From Dromaius novaehollandiae (lineage: Eukaryota; Chordata; Aves; Casuariiformes; Dromaiidae), in assembly GCF_036370855.1 (NCBI RefSeq), contig NC_088111.1, forward strand, positions 16,961,501 through 17,025,500: DNA of 64,000 nt. Reading direction: 5' to 3'. Below the pieces are notes generated by a model. It made no database searches, was not told the origin of the DNA, and worked only from the letters and a program-made list of their open reading frames with translations. Position 1 is the stretch's first letter. Every line of letters begins with the position of its first letter. This document shows positions 1 through 12,779 of this stretch, in pieces. A program made the position numbers and the translations under genes.

Positions 1-359
1 TGTTTTTTCTAAACCACACTTACTTACCAGTCTATTGGTGTGCATGTTTCTGTACATACACACAGAATTATTAGGCAAAGTTATGTCAATTTAAAAAGTA
101 CAAATAAAGCGCCCCACACACACACTCTGTGTAGTTATATCGTCTGGACGATGCCTTCAGCATGTGCACAAAGGCTCTCAAAGACTTTGCCCGGAGCTCA
201 GTAAACCGCAACCCCGCACAGCCCCGCCAGCTCCCGCGGGCTCCTCTGAGCTCCGGGCTCCCGCGGGCAGCACGCCCTGCGCGGCCGGGAAAGGCTCCCA
301 ACACGCCGATTCCTGCCGAGCACTCGCCCACCTCTGAGCACCACATTACGGGCGCTGAA

Positions 360-442
360 GCGAACCGCGTTTTAGCGAATTAGCGTGCCCCAATGGTCAG
401 TCTGACTGTCGGGGCACGCTAATTTGCTATAAAGCGGTTTGC
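360..442. repeat. Near-perfect palindrome of about 81 bp, MITE-like hairpin
   Basis: The arms 361-391 and 411-441 are reverse complements at 27 of 31 positions; the inner arm reads TTAGCGTGCCCC and its complement. The 19-base loop holds a further perfect dyad, GTCAGTCTGAC at 396-406, centred on the same base (401). The whole element folds as one stem. A related word pattern (GCAAACC..GTGTTTTAACGGCAAAA) recurs at about 540-572, suggesting a degenerate second copy or subterminal repeat. Short palindromic elements of this sort are usually non-autonomous DNA transposons (MITEs). The family is not assigned. Confidence 0.6.
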
Positions 443-474
443 ACACCTGGATTTGTGAGCAGGAGCGCAAGGCT

Positions 475-510
475 GCTAGTACAACTAGTGCCGCTAGTAC
501 AACTAGCGCC
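475..510. repeat. 18-bp direct tandem duplication
   Basis: Units 475-492 and 493-510 are identical at 17 of 18 positions and begin GCTAGTACAACTAG. Each unit contains the small inverted pair CTAG..CTAG. The duplication lies just downstream of the palindrome and inside a GC-rich patch. Confidence 0.85.
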
Positions 511-720
511 ATCCGCCCTGCAGCTCCCACCACCGCGCTGGCAAACCACCGTGTTTTAACGGCAAAAGGTCGGATTCCCTGCCAGACGGGCTCCGACAGC
601 CCCAACACCCAGGGGGTAAAGCAGGGGGTTACGAGGGCCTCGGTGGCCCTGCAGGGCCCGGGCAGCCCCGCGGGCACTCCCCGGCAATCTCCAACTGCCT
701 CGAGAGCTTCCCAGCCCAGC

Positions 721-3484
721 AAAACTTTCAGATATAAAATTTCTATTCAGATTTTGGGTAAAACGAAAGTCCAAAACACTGGAAATTTCTCATGGCCCAT
801 AAAGGTTCCAAGCCATCCTAATTCTTTGGGTACTCACCTGTGAATGTTTTCATTTCTTTTTAGTATGAATTAATAAAGTATCCAGTTGGATGCTTTACAA
901 GTAATTAGCATTTGCGTGACCTGTTAGTGAGTACTCGCCTTCCCCTTTCCCCTTCCTTCTCACGTAGGGCCCCAGGACAGGGCACGCACAGCATGTCGCT
1001 TCTTTAGTTTTACTTCCATTCTCGTTCTCCTCGCCAACCTCCACCTTTGAGCTAGGAAAAATTATGCCAACATACCCATGTGTGTATAGACACATTTTAA
1101 AAAAGCCTTTTCCATCCCACTTTGCTGAACCCCGATAGAAATTTGGGAGCGCTACCCACGAGCCTGCACGTGCGGTCAGGTACTTCGACCTTCCCCGTCA
1201 GAGCGTGCAGCGCACACCGCACATTGCTCACGCACCGCCTGCCGCAAAGACACAAAAAGCAGGAGCCTGTCTTTAAACCTGAAAGCTTCAAGGCTCAGGG
1301 GAGGAACATTATACTTGAAGAACCAGAGCATCCCATGTTTCCCAGAAGCTCCATGCTGCACAGGACACGGAAATGGGATTTCCGGGGTCCTTGATGGGAT
1401 GTGAAAACAGCATATGACCAGAACAGCAATACAATCTAGAACAGCAATCAGTGTTGTGAACTACATTGCATGCTTTAAATAAATACATATATATTTATCT
1501 GTAGATTTTTGGATCATGCATTAGGTGCATTCTTTATCACTACAAATTTCCTCGGTTGGAAACTGCCAGTCTATTTCATATCTGCAAAATAATCAGTACG
1601 ACTTAGACATCTACTTCAGATTAAATAATATGTTTATAGCCCATTACCGGAGCTATTACTGGGCATTACTGGAGCCCATTACTGAAGGCAAAATACTAAC
1701 AATGACTCAGGCAAAAAGGATGCTGCATTCCTCATGTATTCAAACCAAAAAAACCAGAGCCCTTTCTGATCTGATGGACATGTGTCACACACACATCCTG
1801 ATGCTGTCAAGGGAAAGCTATTCACCTCTTCAGTAAAAGCGAAACAAAACACTGCATCCAGTGTTAATAAAAGTTCACATCCAAAAATTAATTGCTAATG
1901 TTCATCTCCACTAGGCACAACACAGATTTTTTTTTTTTAATGTTAAAATTAGAAAGAGATATTTTTAGAGCTCCAACACCACAAGATTTCCATCTAGGAA
2001 ACTGATGAAAAAGGTTTTCTCCCATGGGATAAACATCCAAAAGTTTTATTCCCAAGATCATCTCCTCTAGAAGTGTCTGGCAAAACACAAAATTCCTCCT
2101 CATGGAATCATTAAGATTTAGAGATTTTGAGTAAAGTTGGTTGAAGGAATGGAATTTTATTTAATGAAAACTACACTCAAACATGAAATTTCTGAAGTTC
2201 ATTTGCAAAAAATCAGCCCTTCTGAGTTTATCATTAATCCTCAGACAAGCCCAAAAACCTCACCTAAAGAGAGCCATTAGCCTGGCAGTTGGAACAGGAC
2301 CTCAGTACGGGAGATGCAAGCTCCCACGTTTAGTAAAGACACGTTGATTCCCAATCCAGGGACAGGGCCATTCAAGTGGGGCAGATTCAGCTCTGCGTAA
2401 ACAAAAGAATATTCACAGGGCCACAAAGTACTGAAGCTCTGTTGAGAGAGAGATTAGGTTGGCAGCAATTTTGCCAGGATGCCTGCTCGACCGACAGCAG
2501 ATCTGCTCACTTTCCAAATCAGGCAGAAGTAGCACTTCTATCTACTTCTCTCCATACTACACCCATTTCCCCCCTTTTCAGTATTTTCCAGTCTAGACAT
2601 GAAAGTTCTCCAAAATATACAATGAGTAAAACAAAAAGATGTATTTCTGTGAAATACTGCAGCGTCCTTCAATGAACATCTTCAATAAGAAGAAGAAAGG
2701 TGTCAGAAATTTTTCTATCAGCTCTATTCCTGAGATTTCACAGAATGTCTTTAAAACAAGAAGTCTTGTTTTGTGACAGTGATTTATGGCCTCTCCCCTG
2801 TTTCAACATACATTCATGGAAATGCTGCAGCTCCCAAATTCAAGGGCAAGTTACTGAGATTGTACAGGTAAACATGTCTTAAGGTCAGTGCCTTCTTTGT
2901 CTCCTGTAGCCTGGATACATTCCTACTACAAAAATCCTATTAAATGTAGCCAGTAGAATTAGTCAACAGTAGGGCATCCCTCCATCTGTGTTAAATAATG
3001 AGGGTTACTAAAGAGAGTAACATGTTTCAAGAGTGAAATGTAGCCCACTCCCAAAGCACAGCAACATCATTCAATCTATTGTACCTATTAGCATTCATTT
3101 ATAAATTTCCCATGTATGCAACGTATAAATGCATGCATGCACGCAGCAAAGCTCCCTGGGCTGTCACGCCGGGGGCAGGTGGCACAGTAAGCGTTCATTG
3201 TGGCCACCCCGTGTGCCCCGAGTCCGTGTTTTGTCAGGGTACGCATGCATACATTTACAGCAATATCATTAATTTAGCAAAACACAATGGAGTTCCTCAA
3301 GTCGTTTATGCAAATGATTACAAACCTACAGTGTAGTCACTGGTGCTCTTTTAAGCCTTGAAGCGTTTGAAGTCAGATAAGAGAAACCGATGACTTCATT
3401 CTCTTAATCCTCAAGGTGAAAGATCTTAAAACATAAGCCACAGATATCTGGTTTCTATTTTAGTCCACTATAGACATCTTATGC
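721..3484. other. Non-coding stretch, no gene seen
   Basis: AT-rich DNA with only short chance reading frames. A small degenerate repeat of about 12 bases lies at 1641-1688. A T-run lies near 1928. Donor-like words occur, for example minus strand at about 833-842, but no convincing acceptor partner was found. Confidence 0.6.
1641..1688. repeat. Imperfect minisatellite of about 12 bp, four units
   Basis: The core CATTACTGGAGC is repeated about four times with substitutions (CCATTACCGGAGC, TATTACTGGG, CATTACTGGAGC, CCATTACTGAAG). It is short and diverged. Confidence 0.5.
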
Positions 3485-3545
3485 AGCCCAGGGAAAATAA
3501 CTACCCCTTCTTTGCCTCGGTTTTCCATCATGGAAAAAATAAGTG
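3485..3545 (+). repeat. MIR-type SINE relic (3' core), plus orientation
   Basis: The segment TTTGCCTCGGTTTTCCATCA, preceded by a CAGGGAAAATAACTA-like stretch, follows the order of the conserved MIR core, in which a 'ctcagtttccccatctgtaaaatgg'-like motif follows 'gggcaagtcactta'. The match is by eye to the remembered family pattern and is diverged. Confidence 0.4.
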
Positions 3546-5284
3546 ACACAGGGGCATATTAGTAGTTCTTTAATGCTTGACTACTGTTACAAGCATTGCA
3601 GAAAGCTTATGATAAATTGTACGTACTACATATATACACGCACACACACGTACATATGTATGTAAGTTAAAGCATAAAAATCAAATTCTAACTGGTGGAT
3701 GAATCATTGTTTACACTGATATAATCACTGATTAATCTACTTTACTCTTAACCACATTCCAGTACAGCTTCACGTAGGTGCAGCGAACAGGTTGCCCACA
3801 GCACACTACCTGCGTATGAATACATAAGCGTCCAAATCACATCATCACTCAACTAGGAGCCTAAGGGTTAGGCAGCAAGTGCACATGAAGAGCCGACGTT
3901 ATGGGAAGGCAAGGTCTAGAGCTGCAGCTCTCTCCCCCTCATCTGCTATACACGGATTAAATATTCTAGAGATACTGCTTCTGAAATGCTTCTGAAGGAG
4001 TAAAAGAAAAAACCTCCACACTTCCAGTTTCCCAAAGATCTTGAGTGCTTTAACAAAATGTTAACTGAAAGGAGGGCCCATGGATTCATTGGGCAGCTAC
4101 GCGCACTGTTCCAACGGATGGTTCTCATGAAATAAATGACAATCAGTACCTTGTAATACTGGCCTTGATCCAAGTCAAAAACACCATTTATGATTGCTAT
4201 TTAGTCATAACTTTTTTTGCTTTTTTTAAATTAAAGCTTCTCTCTTTCTGCTGGAACAATATTCATTACTAACATTTACCCGAAGCAATCCCCTATTCAA
4301 ATTTCAACTACCTTGAACAAATTAATATTAAAGTGACCCTACAGTTCTGGTAGCATGCTTTCAAAAGACATTCACTTTGAGAAAGGGAAATGTTTTCTCA
4401 ACTCAAAAAACACAACACAATAGCTTTTGGAACTGCACATACCAAATACTCCTTTGCTATGATGTTAAGAGCTAGTCTCACCTAGTCAAGGTCAAGAGAC
4501 TGGAGTTAAGGTTCCTCTTAGAAAAATCAGCAGATAGCTGAGGAATTATTTAAAGACAGAGATTGTTACAGGAGTGTCCTACAATAGAGATCTGCCTGCA
4601 AGCCAGTAGTTACTGGAGTATGCTCACATACAACAGTAAGAGAGATAGCAGATAGCACTCGGGAATATGCAGCACTATGCACGGGTTTTTTGGATCAATA
4701 AAACAGTACTTTACCGTACACTGCAGATAGCTTCTTGTATGTAATACTTCCCATAGTTCTCTTAAAATAAAGATTAATATATACATTGTATAACACTTTC
4801 TATCCAACGTGACACTTAAAAAACACCTTCCCAGAGATCTTTTTGTATACCTGGTTCTCTGATAATTCACTGGAATATGTCTGTGCTTGAACGATGCACA
4901 GAGTCAGCACTACCAAAAACATTACAGCCAAGGTGTGACTTTGCAGTGTGACTTTTCACACTTCAGCTCAGTGAACATCAGCTTAGGTACCTTCAGAGTC
5001 TCTATTCACGTAAAGAGGGCTTACTAATTCGCTGACCTCACTAAGACTACCTATATTAATAAAGTCATAGCCAGGGAATGGAACTTCATACAGAAGCTAT
5101 AGGGTTTTGCTCTCCCAGCTAGCACTGGCAGTTGTAGCAGAGAGCGACTTAGCTGCTCACCTTCTCTCTACAACCACCTCCCGGCTTGTGTCCATCCTTT
5201 CACACATTACCAATGTAAACCGGATGAAGTGGCGATATTAGATACTGCCAGCAGCATTACTGCCCTTTTACTCAGCACTTAGCA
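3546..5284. other. Non-coding stretch with short CA/TA dinucleotide tract
   Basis: An alternating purine-pyrimidine tract lies at about 3628-3665 (tatatacacgcacacacacg and following). The remainder is AT-rich DNA with chance open frames only. Confidence 0.6.
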
Positions 5285-5287
5285 GAT

Positions 5288-5765
5288 GCTCCCAAACTGG
5301 AGAAAGTCCAAAGGGAGGCCACTAAGATGGTTAAGAGGCTGGAGAACGTGACATATGAGGAGAGGCTGAAGGAGGTAGGTTTGTTCACTCTGGAGAAAAG
5401 AGGATTGAGGACAGGATCTAAATGCAGTCGTCCACTACTGAAACAGAGTTACAGAGAAGGCCAAGCCAGACTCTGCCCAGAGGCGTGCTGCAAAAGGAGA
5501 AGAGGCAACAGTCACAAGTGCAACCTGGGAAAGGGACCAATTGGACACAAGGGAAAAAAACCTTCACCCTGAGAGTGTTTTAGCACAGGACGGGTTTCCC
5601 ACAGCAGTTCTGGAGCCTTCATCACTAGTGTGTCACTAGTCAGGGACTGGATCAGGACTGGCCTTCAGCAGCCTGCTCTGGCTTTGAAGGCAGCCCTGCT
5701 TTGAGCAGCAGCTGTACTGGAGGACCTCCAGAGGTCCCTTACAGCCTACATCATCCTAAGAGTCT
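5288..5765 (+). mobile_element. CR1 LINE, 5'-truncated 3' end, decayed
   Basis: The stretch follows the 3' part of avian CR1 in order. It starts in the reverse-transcriptase end region ('ggagaaagtccaaagggagg', then 'atgaggagaggctgaaggag', matching the usual 'tatgaggaaaggctgagaga' segment). It passes through a fragment resembling the 'acaagaggcaatgggcacaa' segment and the 'ccctgagagtg' block. It ends in the characteristic tail 'GAGGACCTCCAGAGGTCCCT'. Stops and frame breaks are abundant, so it is dead. The sense strand is plus. CR1 copies normally end in a short octamer-like repeat rather than poly(A), and no poly(A) follows here. The family is known from bird, crocodilian and turtle genomes; the match is by eye. 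Confidence 0.85.
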
Positions 5766-8700
5766 GTTTTACCTTGAAAGGCCATGATCCTTTCTTTGAA
5801 AAATTAATTATCAGCAACAAACAACAACAAAAAGATCGACACACTACAGAAAGGCAACTAATACTGATGATTAATAATAATTATAACCAAAATAAGATGC
5901 ATACAAAACCAAACACTGGCATCTTACAAAGCATTTCAGAAAACAAAGCAAACCCAGCTGGTAATATCTAAAGGGCATAGGTTACAGCTCATAACTCTAA
6001 GTACACAGAAATTCAGAGCCTGGCATTTAGTACAAGGACCGTGTGCGTTGCAATGACCTGGCCAGGCAAGCTCCATGCAGCTCGGAAGCTAAACTATACC
6101 CAGACGAGACTCCTCGGGGTCTGAACTGCCTACTCAAGCCTCCTGCGTAACACATGAACTTCCCTCTCAAGGCACTCTGGCACTCCCCTCTCAGTCCCAC
6201 CTGGGCCCAGGCAGCGTAGAGGCATAGCAAATAACTGGAAGAATAAAATAAATAAATAATGTTTCCAATTTGTATAGCAACTCCCCTGCCTGCTTCCTCC
6301 TCCTCCTCCCCGTCAAAAGAAAAAGAAAAAGGCCTATCCTCCATGCAAGTTTTGCGCATAGGCTTTTGCATGTTTTGATGCAACCCGGCACAGATTTATC
6401 CATGTGGACTGATGACACAGTGGTTTCAGCTCTTCCAACATGCTGCCCCTGCTTCTGCTCATTTCACTTTTAGCCTTTCCGTACTTGATAAAGGTTAAAG
6501 GTCTCTGTAACAACTAAAACAGATGAAAATGCAGTCCAGTGAGGCCATAGTAGTGTTTCCACATATTGAAAACAAAACAAAGATCTATTTTCAATCACTT
6601 CTCTAGATTTTAGAGCCTTCTGGTGGCTCTAGCCCACCTTGCATAGACTCCACGCAGCGCTGGAGAGCACGTGGGGCTTGGGGAGAGCCGCTCGGCACCG
6701 GCAACGCTTGTGGCTCCAGGGCATCTGCCCAGCTCTCCACAGACCTGCAACCCAAATGCTCCAACGGGAGAATAAAAATAATAGTAATAATAAAAAAACA
6801 ACTATTACAGGTAGAATCATTTAAAAGTTTTTCTCATTAATTCCTTAAAGACGTGGAGGTACACGATATCCTAGCAATGCAGCCATCACCCAGCCAGCTT
6901 TGCTTTTACCTCCCTTGGGTTTTTCTATCCTTTCGCCTATCCCCAGCCTGTGTAAGATAATGCCTGTTTTAGTAGATCTTTTTTCTCCAGAGATCCGTTT
7001 CCCCAGAGGAACCATAAGATGGGCTTACAGGAATGAGAACACAGCAAAGATTAATTAAGAGATGTCAAAAGATCAAGGAGAAAATTCAGGCTTTATACGG
7101 TAAAACAGCGCACTCAGGCTCCTCATTTGGCTGCGCTGCAAATGCGGCAATCGCAGCAAAACGCTGGCGGCAGCTCGCTTTGAGCAAGTCACCCCGGGCT
7201 GGCGCTTGCATTCCCCCACGCCTAACGCTTCTCGGTGCTAGGAGAGTTGCACGTAGAGAGGATTTTCCAAGCTAAACGGCAAGCTTTGTCTTATGGCTCC
7301 TGCTAGTCTCAAAGCAAAGCGTGTGGTTAATTTTAAATAGTCAAAAATTTCGGAAATAACGTTCTTTCATTGGAATTTCAGATCTCTGTGGCAGCTGAAC
7401 TGCTTCACCGAGACCCCAGGGCAGCTTCCCTGCACTCAGGCATTCAGCAGCATTTTCGATGCCTTCCAAGCCTACAGTGCTTAGGAACAAGAGATGATTT
7501 TTAATCAAGTCAGGAATACATCCTTTTCCATACTGAAAGACAACTGCTAACACAATAAAGTACTTAGGACAAACACAGCCAACTTGCCAAAGTACTGGTA
7601 AGAAAATCTGCCAGAATCTGGTCCTAAATACTCTGCTTTCAACAGTGTCATGAACACAGCACAAAACTATGCTATAGCTATAAACTGTGACAGGTTGAAT
7701 CCATACCTTTCGTGAACTGCCACTTACCTAGCATCTAGGTCACCTGAATACCTCCTTCAACATCTCTGATCCAGCCTGGCGCAACAGAAATGAGAACTAG
7801 AGCCCCTACCCTTACAGTCACAGTGCTGGCAAGCCCTCTCCTCGAGCTTCCTGCTGCGCTCTCTTCGATACGAAAAGCTTTCAAAGCCTAGGTGCATAAC
7901 AGTAAAGAATGGTACTCTAGAAACCAAAGTACTTAGCATTACAGTATATGGTATTCATACAGTGATTATATATTCCTTAAAAGAGCCAAATTTTGTCATC
8001 GGTTTATTTTTACTTCAATATTGCATTGTATTCAAGTTAGCTTCAGGCAAATATTAACACATGATAATTCCTCACATCCTTCAATAACGTTTAACTGAAC
8101 GATTCTTTTCCAAATTCCTTGATAGCGATGGACAAAAATTAAAATGTTTCAAAGTTTAGTTTCTAACTGCCATCCAGATAAAGCTTTCCTCTGTATGCAG
8201 GGAACAGCATAAGACTCCTCAGAGCAAGGTGAAAACAAAATAGGGAAATAAATTTTAACAACTAAGATGCACTCATCACATATGGCAGTACTGATTTTAA
8301 AAAATTAACTCAGACACTTTCATAATAATGCAAGCAATTCCCTTTTCCTTTTGCAAGCCAGTAAAGTGAGCCAGGGGAGTATACGACAGCATTTACGTTA
8401 TTCGAATGATATACATTATCGTTTAGATACAGTGTTATTATATCATTACAGTTTAGAACAATACATGAGCACACACACTGGTAACAATATTTTCTCAAAA
8501 TACCACCTCTTTCTAGATCTTCATATCTCAGTTTAATAGTAAACGACATCTTACCAACAACTCTGAGCAAGCCCTGCCTCCTGGATTCCTTGCATACCCT
8601 AAAATATTTGCAGTGGACATTTCCCCACAAATTGGCAAGTGTCTATAACTCAAACTACTGTAACTTTTCAAAACTTGAAGTTTGACTTCCAAAACAATTC

Positions 8701-9085
8701 TGGAATTGCGGCTTGGCTCTTGCTCAGTAAGTGTTGCCAACTTTTAATTACACATAGTCCAGAGGAAAAAAATAAAGTAAAAGTAATCTTTGACACCTCA
8801 TGATAAATGAGCTATTAAGATAAACTATCTCACACAGCAAGTCATCTCTGATTTATAAAATGATCTCGGTCCTGCATGAACGGGTGGAGTAATTGCACTA
8901 GGTATTTTGTCTAACCCACAAGAACCTGAACGGCCTTAAGCTGCTGCAAAGCAGGACAGAGCCCTTGCACCTCTCATCCCTCCTTTCCCTGCAGCTTACA
9001 CGGGGTATTTTTAAGTGATGAGGCAGTGACAAACACTTCTACAGAAGAGGAGCAATGGTTTAATGAATCATAAGAGAAGGTCACC
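5766..9085. other. Non-coding stretch, simple repeats only
   Basis: No gene was recognised. An AAT-rich tract lies at about 6768-6803, and a slightly CpG-richer segment lies at about 7120-7270 without promoter motifs that I can defend. A minus-strand segment at 7728-7777 has acceptor- and donor-like flanks but is too weak to call. Confidence 0.55.
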
Positions 9086-9128
9086 AAAAAAAAAAAAAAA
9101 AGAAAAAAGAAAAAAAAAAAAAGAAAAG
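9086..9128. repeat. A-rich / (GAAA)n low-complexity tract
   Basis: An A16 run is followed by AG-interrupted A runs. No recognisable retroposed gene body precedes it, so I do not call a processed pseudogene. Confidence 0.85.
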
Positions 9129-9471
9129 ACATATCATTCCTCTGAGACAGGGCAAGACTGGTTTCCCACCAGGGAGAACGAGTTCTGCAATTCACTCTGC
9201 GAAAACACAACACCAGGTGAGTCCGGATGGGAATATTCTGACCAAGACGGATTGTAAAAGACGAGTGTTGACCACGCTGGTGTTAACGCTGCAGAGTATG
9301 ATTGCTAGGGCCACCTTCGGTCTGCAAACTCCATTAGAAAAAGTTGAGGAATGTAACAGATTAACAGCTACCTATTAACTTCATCTACACACACATGGTA
9401 TATGTTTTACGTACACAGATATTTACATCCTACCACCACCACACAGACACTGTAAACATTTCAGTTTGTAT

Positions 9472-9576
9472 TAAAAAAACAAACAAACAAACAAAAAAAA
9501 CTTTCTCATAACCTTTCTTCTTCTTCAGAGCAGTGAAAGTTGGAGTAAAACAAACAAACAAACAAACAAACAAAAA
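9472..9576. repeat. Pair of (CAAA)n microsatellites
   Basis: Two (CAAA)n blocks, 9472-9500 and 9547-9576, are separated by about 46 bases. They create spurious lysine/asparagine/cysteine/phenylalanine-rich frames. Confidence 0.9.
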
Positions 9577-12500
9577 TATCCCACTAAAATCACAGTTCTT
9601 CTCCCATCCAACTCCAGGACAACATGGGCTCAAGGAAAAGAAGATCTGGTCCTAAATGGGCTCTTTAATCCCAGATAAAATAATGTATACCTTTGCCTAT
9701 CAAGTAAGGCACATGACTATGCAGACCATCTGGCTTCTGCAAGGATTGCATTTTCTTATCATTAATGCAATACCAAAATGGGTTACTTTTGACCAAAATT
9801 CATGTTTTGAATTCCTTTTTATTACTAGAAATTTTTAAATCTGTGAAATCACCACCATCACATGGCGTCTTTGCAAATTTTAGTGAGACACAGCCAAGCT
9901 TGCCCGCAGCACACAGCCGTGCTTCAACAAGGCACGACACTGCCACGACGTTCTCACAAACCAAGCCAACCGCAGGGAGAAAAGTTAAGTTTTACCATAT
10001 TCATTTATGTCTGAGCAATATTTTTCATAGTTTCACGAAACATTAGATGAGGCCTTCAGTTCATATCTAAATGGTTGCTAGTAGGTAAGCATCCTTCCTC
10101 TGGAAGTTCTTTATTCCTCTGGTAAAACCACAGCAAATTCCTACTTGCTATTACTAACTACAGAATCTGTTGGTTTTAACAACTTGTGAAGCTGTAATTT
10201 TTATGATATCCAAATCTTTGCTCTCTTCAGATTCTCTTCCTTTGGGAGAAGAAAAACACTTACACAGCAATTTGTTACAGAACATGAACACTAATCAATG
10301 AGACTTCAAATAAGGAGGAAGGGCTCGTTTTTCCTGTCATTCACCTCTTCCCTCTGTACGTCAGAAGGTTTAATTTTCATATAATATAAAGTATATTAGT
10401 ACAGTATTACAAGAGAAATGACAAAAACATAGCTTTCATTTAAAAAGATGCAAAGTACATTATCACGTATTTCATACCAAAGAAAGAAACTTGATTAATA
10501 TTCATTAAGGAGAGAGATAATCGGCAATAAAGTTACTACCACCTGGCCAAAAAGGTTCACTTGAGGATGTCTGAAAGCCAAAGCGTCCAAAAGCCAGGCA
10601 TCCTCAGAAGGCCGATACGCACGTTACAAGACTCTCCATCAGAAACCCTGCAGCATCTGCTGTGCCTGAAGCAGACCTCAAAACCATCCCGCCTCTGCCT
10701 CGCATCACCGCCTGGGGAATCCACTCTTTTAATGCATTTAGTCAAGTAACACCTTTGGGGGCCAAGCCCAAGGAGCCCAAAGACTGTGGTTACCTACAGC
10801 CTACAATGCCTGTGCATATCCATTACCACAAACAGCACTTCACAGGGGCAAGGTTTCTCTCTAAGTAGAGGTCAGAATAGAAACTTTCCTGGAAAATCTG
10901 CTTATGCGTAACTTGCTCTAACAGAAAAACTAATTTCAGACTAGCAGTCTCCTGTCGGAGCACACCTCTTCTTTGGGCTAGACAGTATCACCGGTTCCCT
11001 CCCATCTCTGAAAGACCGAGACACTCAACGCATGCCCTTACAAGACACAAATGCACCGTGCAGACGGAGAGATGAACAGATACAAGGGTAGGGTTGGTCT
11101 CTTGTTGCTGCTAGCTACATATTGACGGGGGGGGGGGGGGTTGCAATTTCATAGGAAAGCACCTGAAATCTTTTATTCAATACAATCTTATCATTCAAAT
11201 AAGCATCACACTTAATGTCAACAGCTCAGTGAGATATATCTTTACAATGCCTGATTTACAAATGGAAAATTCACAAGTAAAATTGTAGAAGCTATTGACA
11301 GACTCTCCCAAGGGTATGCAACGTACCAGCAGCAGAGGTGGAAACAGGAGCACAACCTGCATCGCGTGTCAGAAGAGACTACTAGCAGAGGATGCTGTAG
11401 TAGCAACAGCCAGACGAGTAACAGCCATCGTGCAACAGAAGGAATGCTCCACACCTGCGCTCCCCGCTCAGGCAGACCTCCGGCGCCACGTGCAGCAGGT
11501 TAGCCAAGAGCGCGGTTTCAGTGCACAGCCTCCTTACGTAATAAATCTATCCTTTTAATATGGCTGTTATATAGAAGGTGCCATTTAGTAGACACTCTGC
11601 ACCAGATAGCAAAGAAATACACTGATGAACAGTAGACTTGCTCATTAGAAAAGGTCAGAGGATTGCTTTAGCATAATGAGACTGAAATTTATACATACAG
11701 CAGGTGCATCTACACCATCTGAATGGTATTCAAAAGGACTTTATTACACAGGAGACAGGAATGCTCCCGAAAATTTTATTCTCTGGAAAGATTTGCTCTC
11801 TGATTAAGATTTTAAATGGTCTTCATGAAACTCGGCAAACACAGCAGTGTGCAGTGTGCTGTCTCTCAGCTCCAGAGAGCTCCAGTGTAAATGTTAAGTA
11901 GCACTTCCACATCTGCTCTGCTCGGCTCCCCTCCTGTTTACCGCCGTGGTCTCCAACCTCTTCACCCGAGTTCACCCAGCTAGGACCTCAGCTGCATCAT
12001 CCAGGGCTTGCTGATTCTCATACAGCTGTCTGTGCTCTGCCAACAACATCAGGGCAATCCATGCCCCATGAACACGTCTCCTGATCTCGGGTTCGCAGCT
12101 ACCAAGGCACCGGAAATTCTCACTGCGCTCCACTACAGGCCTGGGAGAGACGGTGCTACCCAGCTCTGAAGCTTTTGGTCAGGAAACAGTTTGCTCCGGT
12201 ATGGCCCAGCCAGGGGAATCGCATGCCAAGCCCAGGCCACGGGATGCTCCTGCTCAGATCGACAGCTTTCCCGGAGGAGGCGGGAATGCCGTGCAAGCAG
12301 CTGTCTCTGCCCAAACAGCCAAACGCCTTCTATGCCCGGACGCCAGCCTATTGCTGCTGCCACTGAGAGGGGGGCAGGGAAAGAGAAGAGAGAGGCAAAT
12401 GAAGGCTGGCAGGAAAGAGGGAATGCAGCTTCTTGCTGCTGGAAAGAGGAGGAGAGCAGCTTGCCATGAGGAGGGAGGCTGTTACTGCTGCAGCTAAACC

Positions 12501-12779
12501 ACAGCCCTGGGCTCCCTGTTCGCCAGTGCGGGACACCTCTAGCTGACCAACTGGGAGATGACTAAGGCCAGGCTTCTTCTGCCTCCTCTTAGGCTTTTCT
12601 CATGGCCAATCGCTGCTTTCCTCTTCCCCCTAGTTCTTCCCCCTACTTCATTTCTACCCTATCTCCTCTTCCCCGCAATTACTTAATTTCCCTAAAACTG
12701 CTTCCAGTCACTTATGCAGGCAGCTCTGACTACAGTGTCTATACGATTATTCCCCAAATCCCCCAGCTATGCTCAATAC
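9577..12779. other. Non-coding stretch; poly(G) tract; GA-rich and GC-richer end
   Basis: There is an uninterrupted G14 at 11127-11140. From about 12.1 kb the sequence becomes richer in G+C and purines (12366-12480), leading into the candidate exon at 12.8-12.98 kb. Several overlapping frames of about 60-115 codons at 12.15-12.5 kb reflect this composition and do not resemble a protein. Confidence 0.5.
11127..11140. repeat. G14 homopolymer
   Basis: Fourteen consecutive G; expected to be length-variable and error-prone in assemblies. Confidence 0.95.

Larger units (their letters stand above)
178..720. promoter_or_regulatory. GC- and CpG-richer patch, possible weak CpG island
   Basis: The stretch is clearly richer in G+C and CG dinucleotides than the AT-rich sequence on either side, with many CCGCGGG, GCGCGG and CGGG words. 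Such patches in bird DNA are often promoter islands or GC-rich old repeats. No TATA box, initiator or splice donor clearly tied to it was found. Short open frames run through it on both strands, but this is expected in GC-rich DNA and none resembles a known protein. It also contains the palindrome at 360-442 and a tandem duplication, so it may be transposon-derived rather than a promoter. Confidence 0.3.

Noticed and set aside
7728..7777. Minus-strand segment with GCGCCAG acceptor and CTAG|GTAAGT donor
   Set aside because: The pyrimidine tract is weak and broken, the segment is only about 50 nt and no neighbouring exon supports it.
9063..9257. Lysine-rich frame over the A-rich tract
   Set aside because: Created by the poly(A)/(GAAA)n run; I also considered a processed pseudogene tail but found no gene body before it.
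12153..12536. Overlapping 60-114 codon frames on both strands
   Set aside because: They result from a GC/GA-rich stretch with few stops; no domain recognised.
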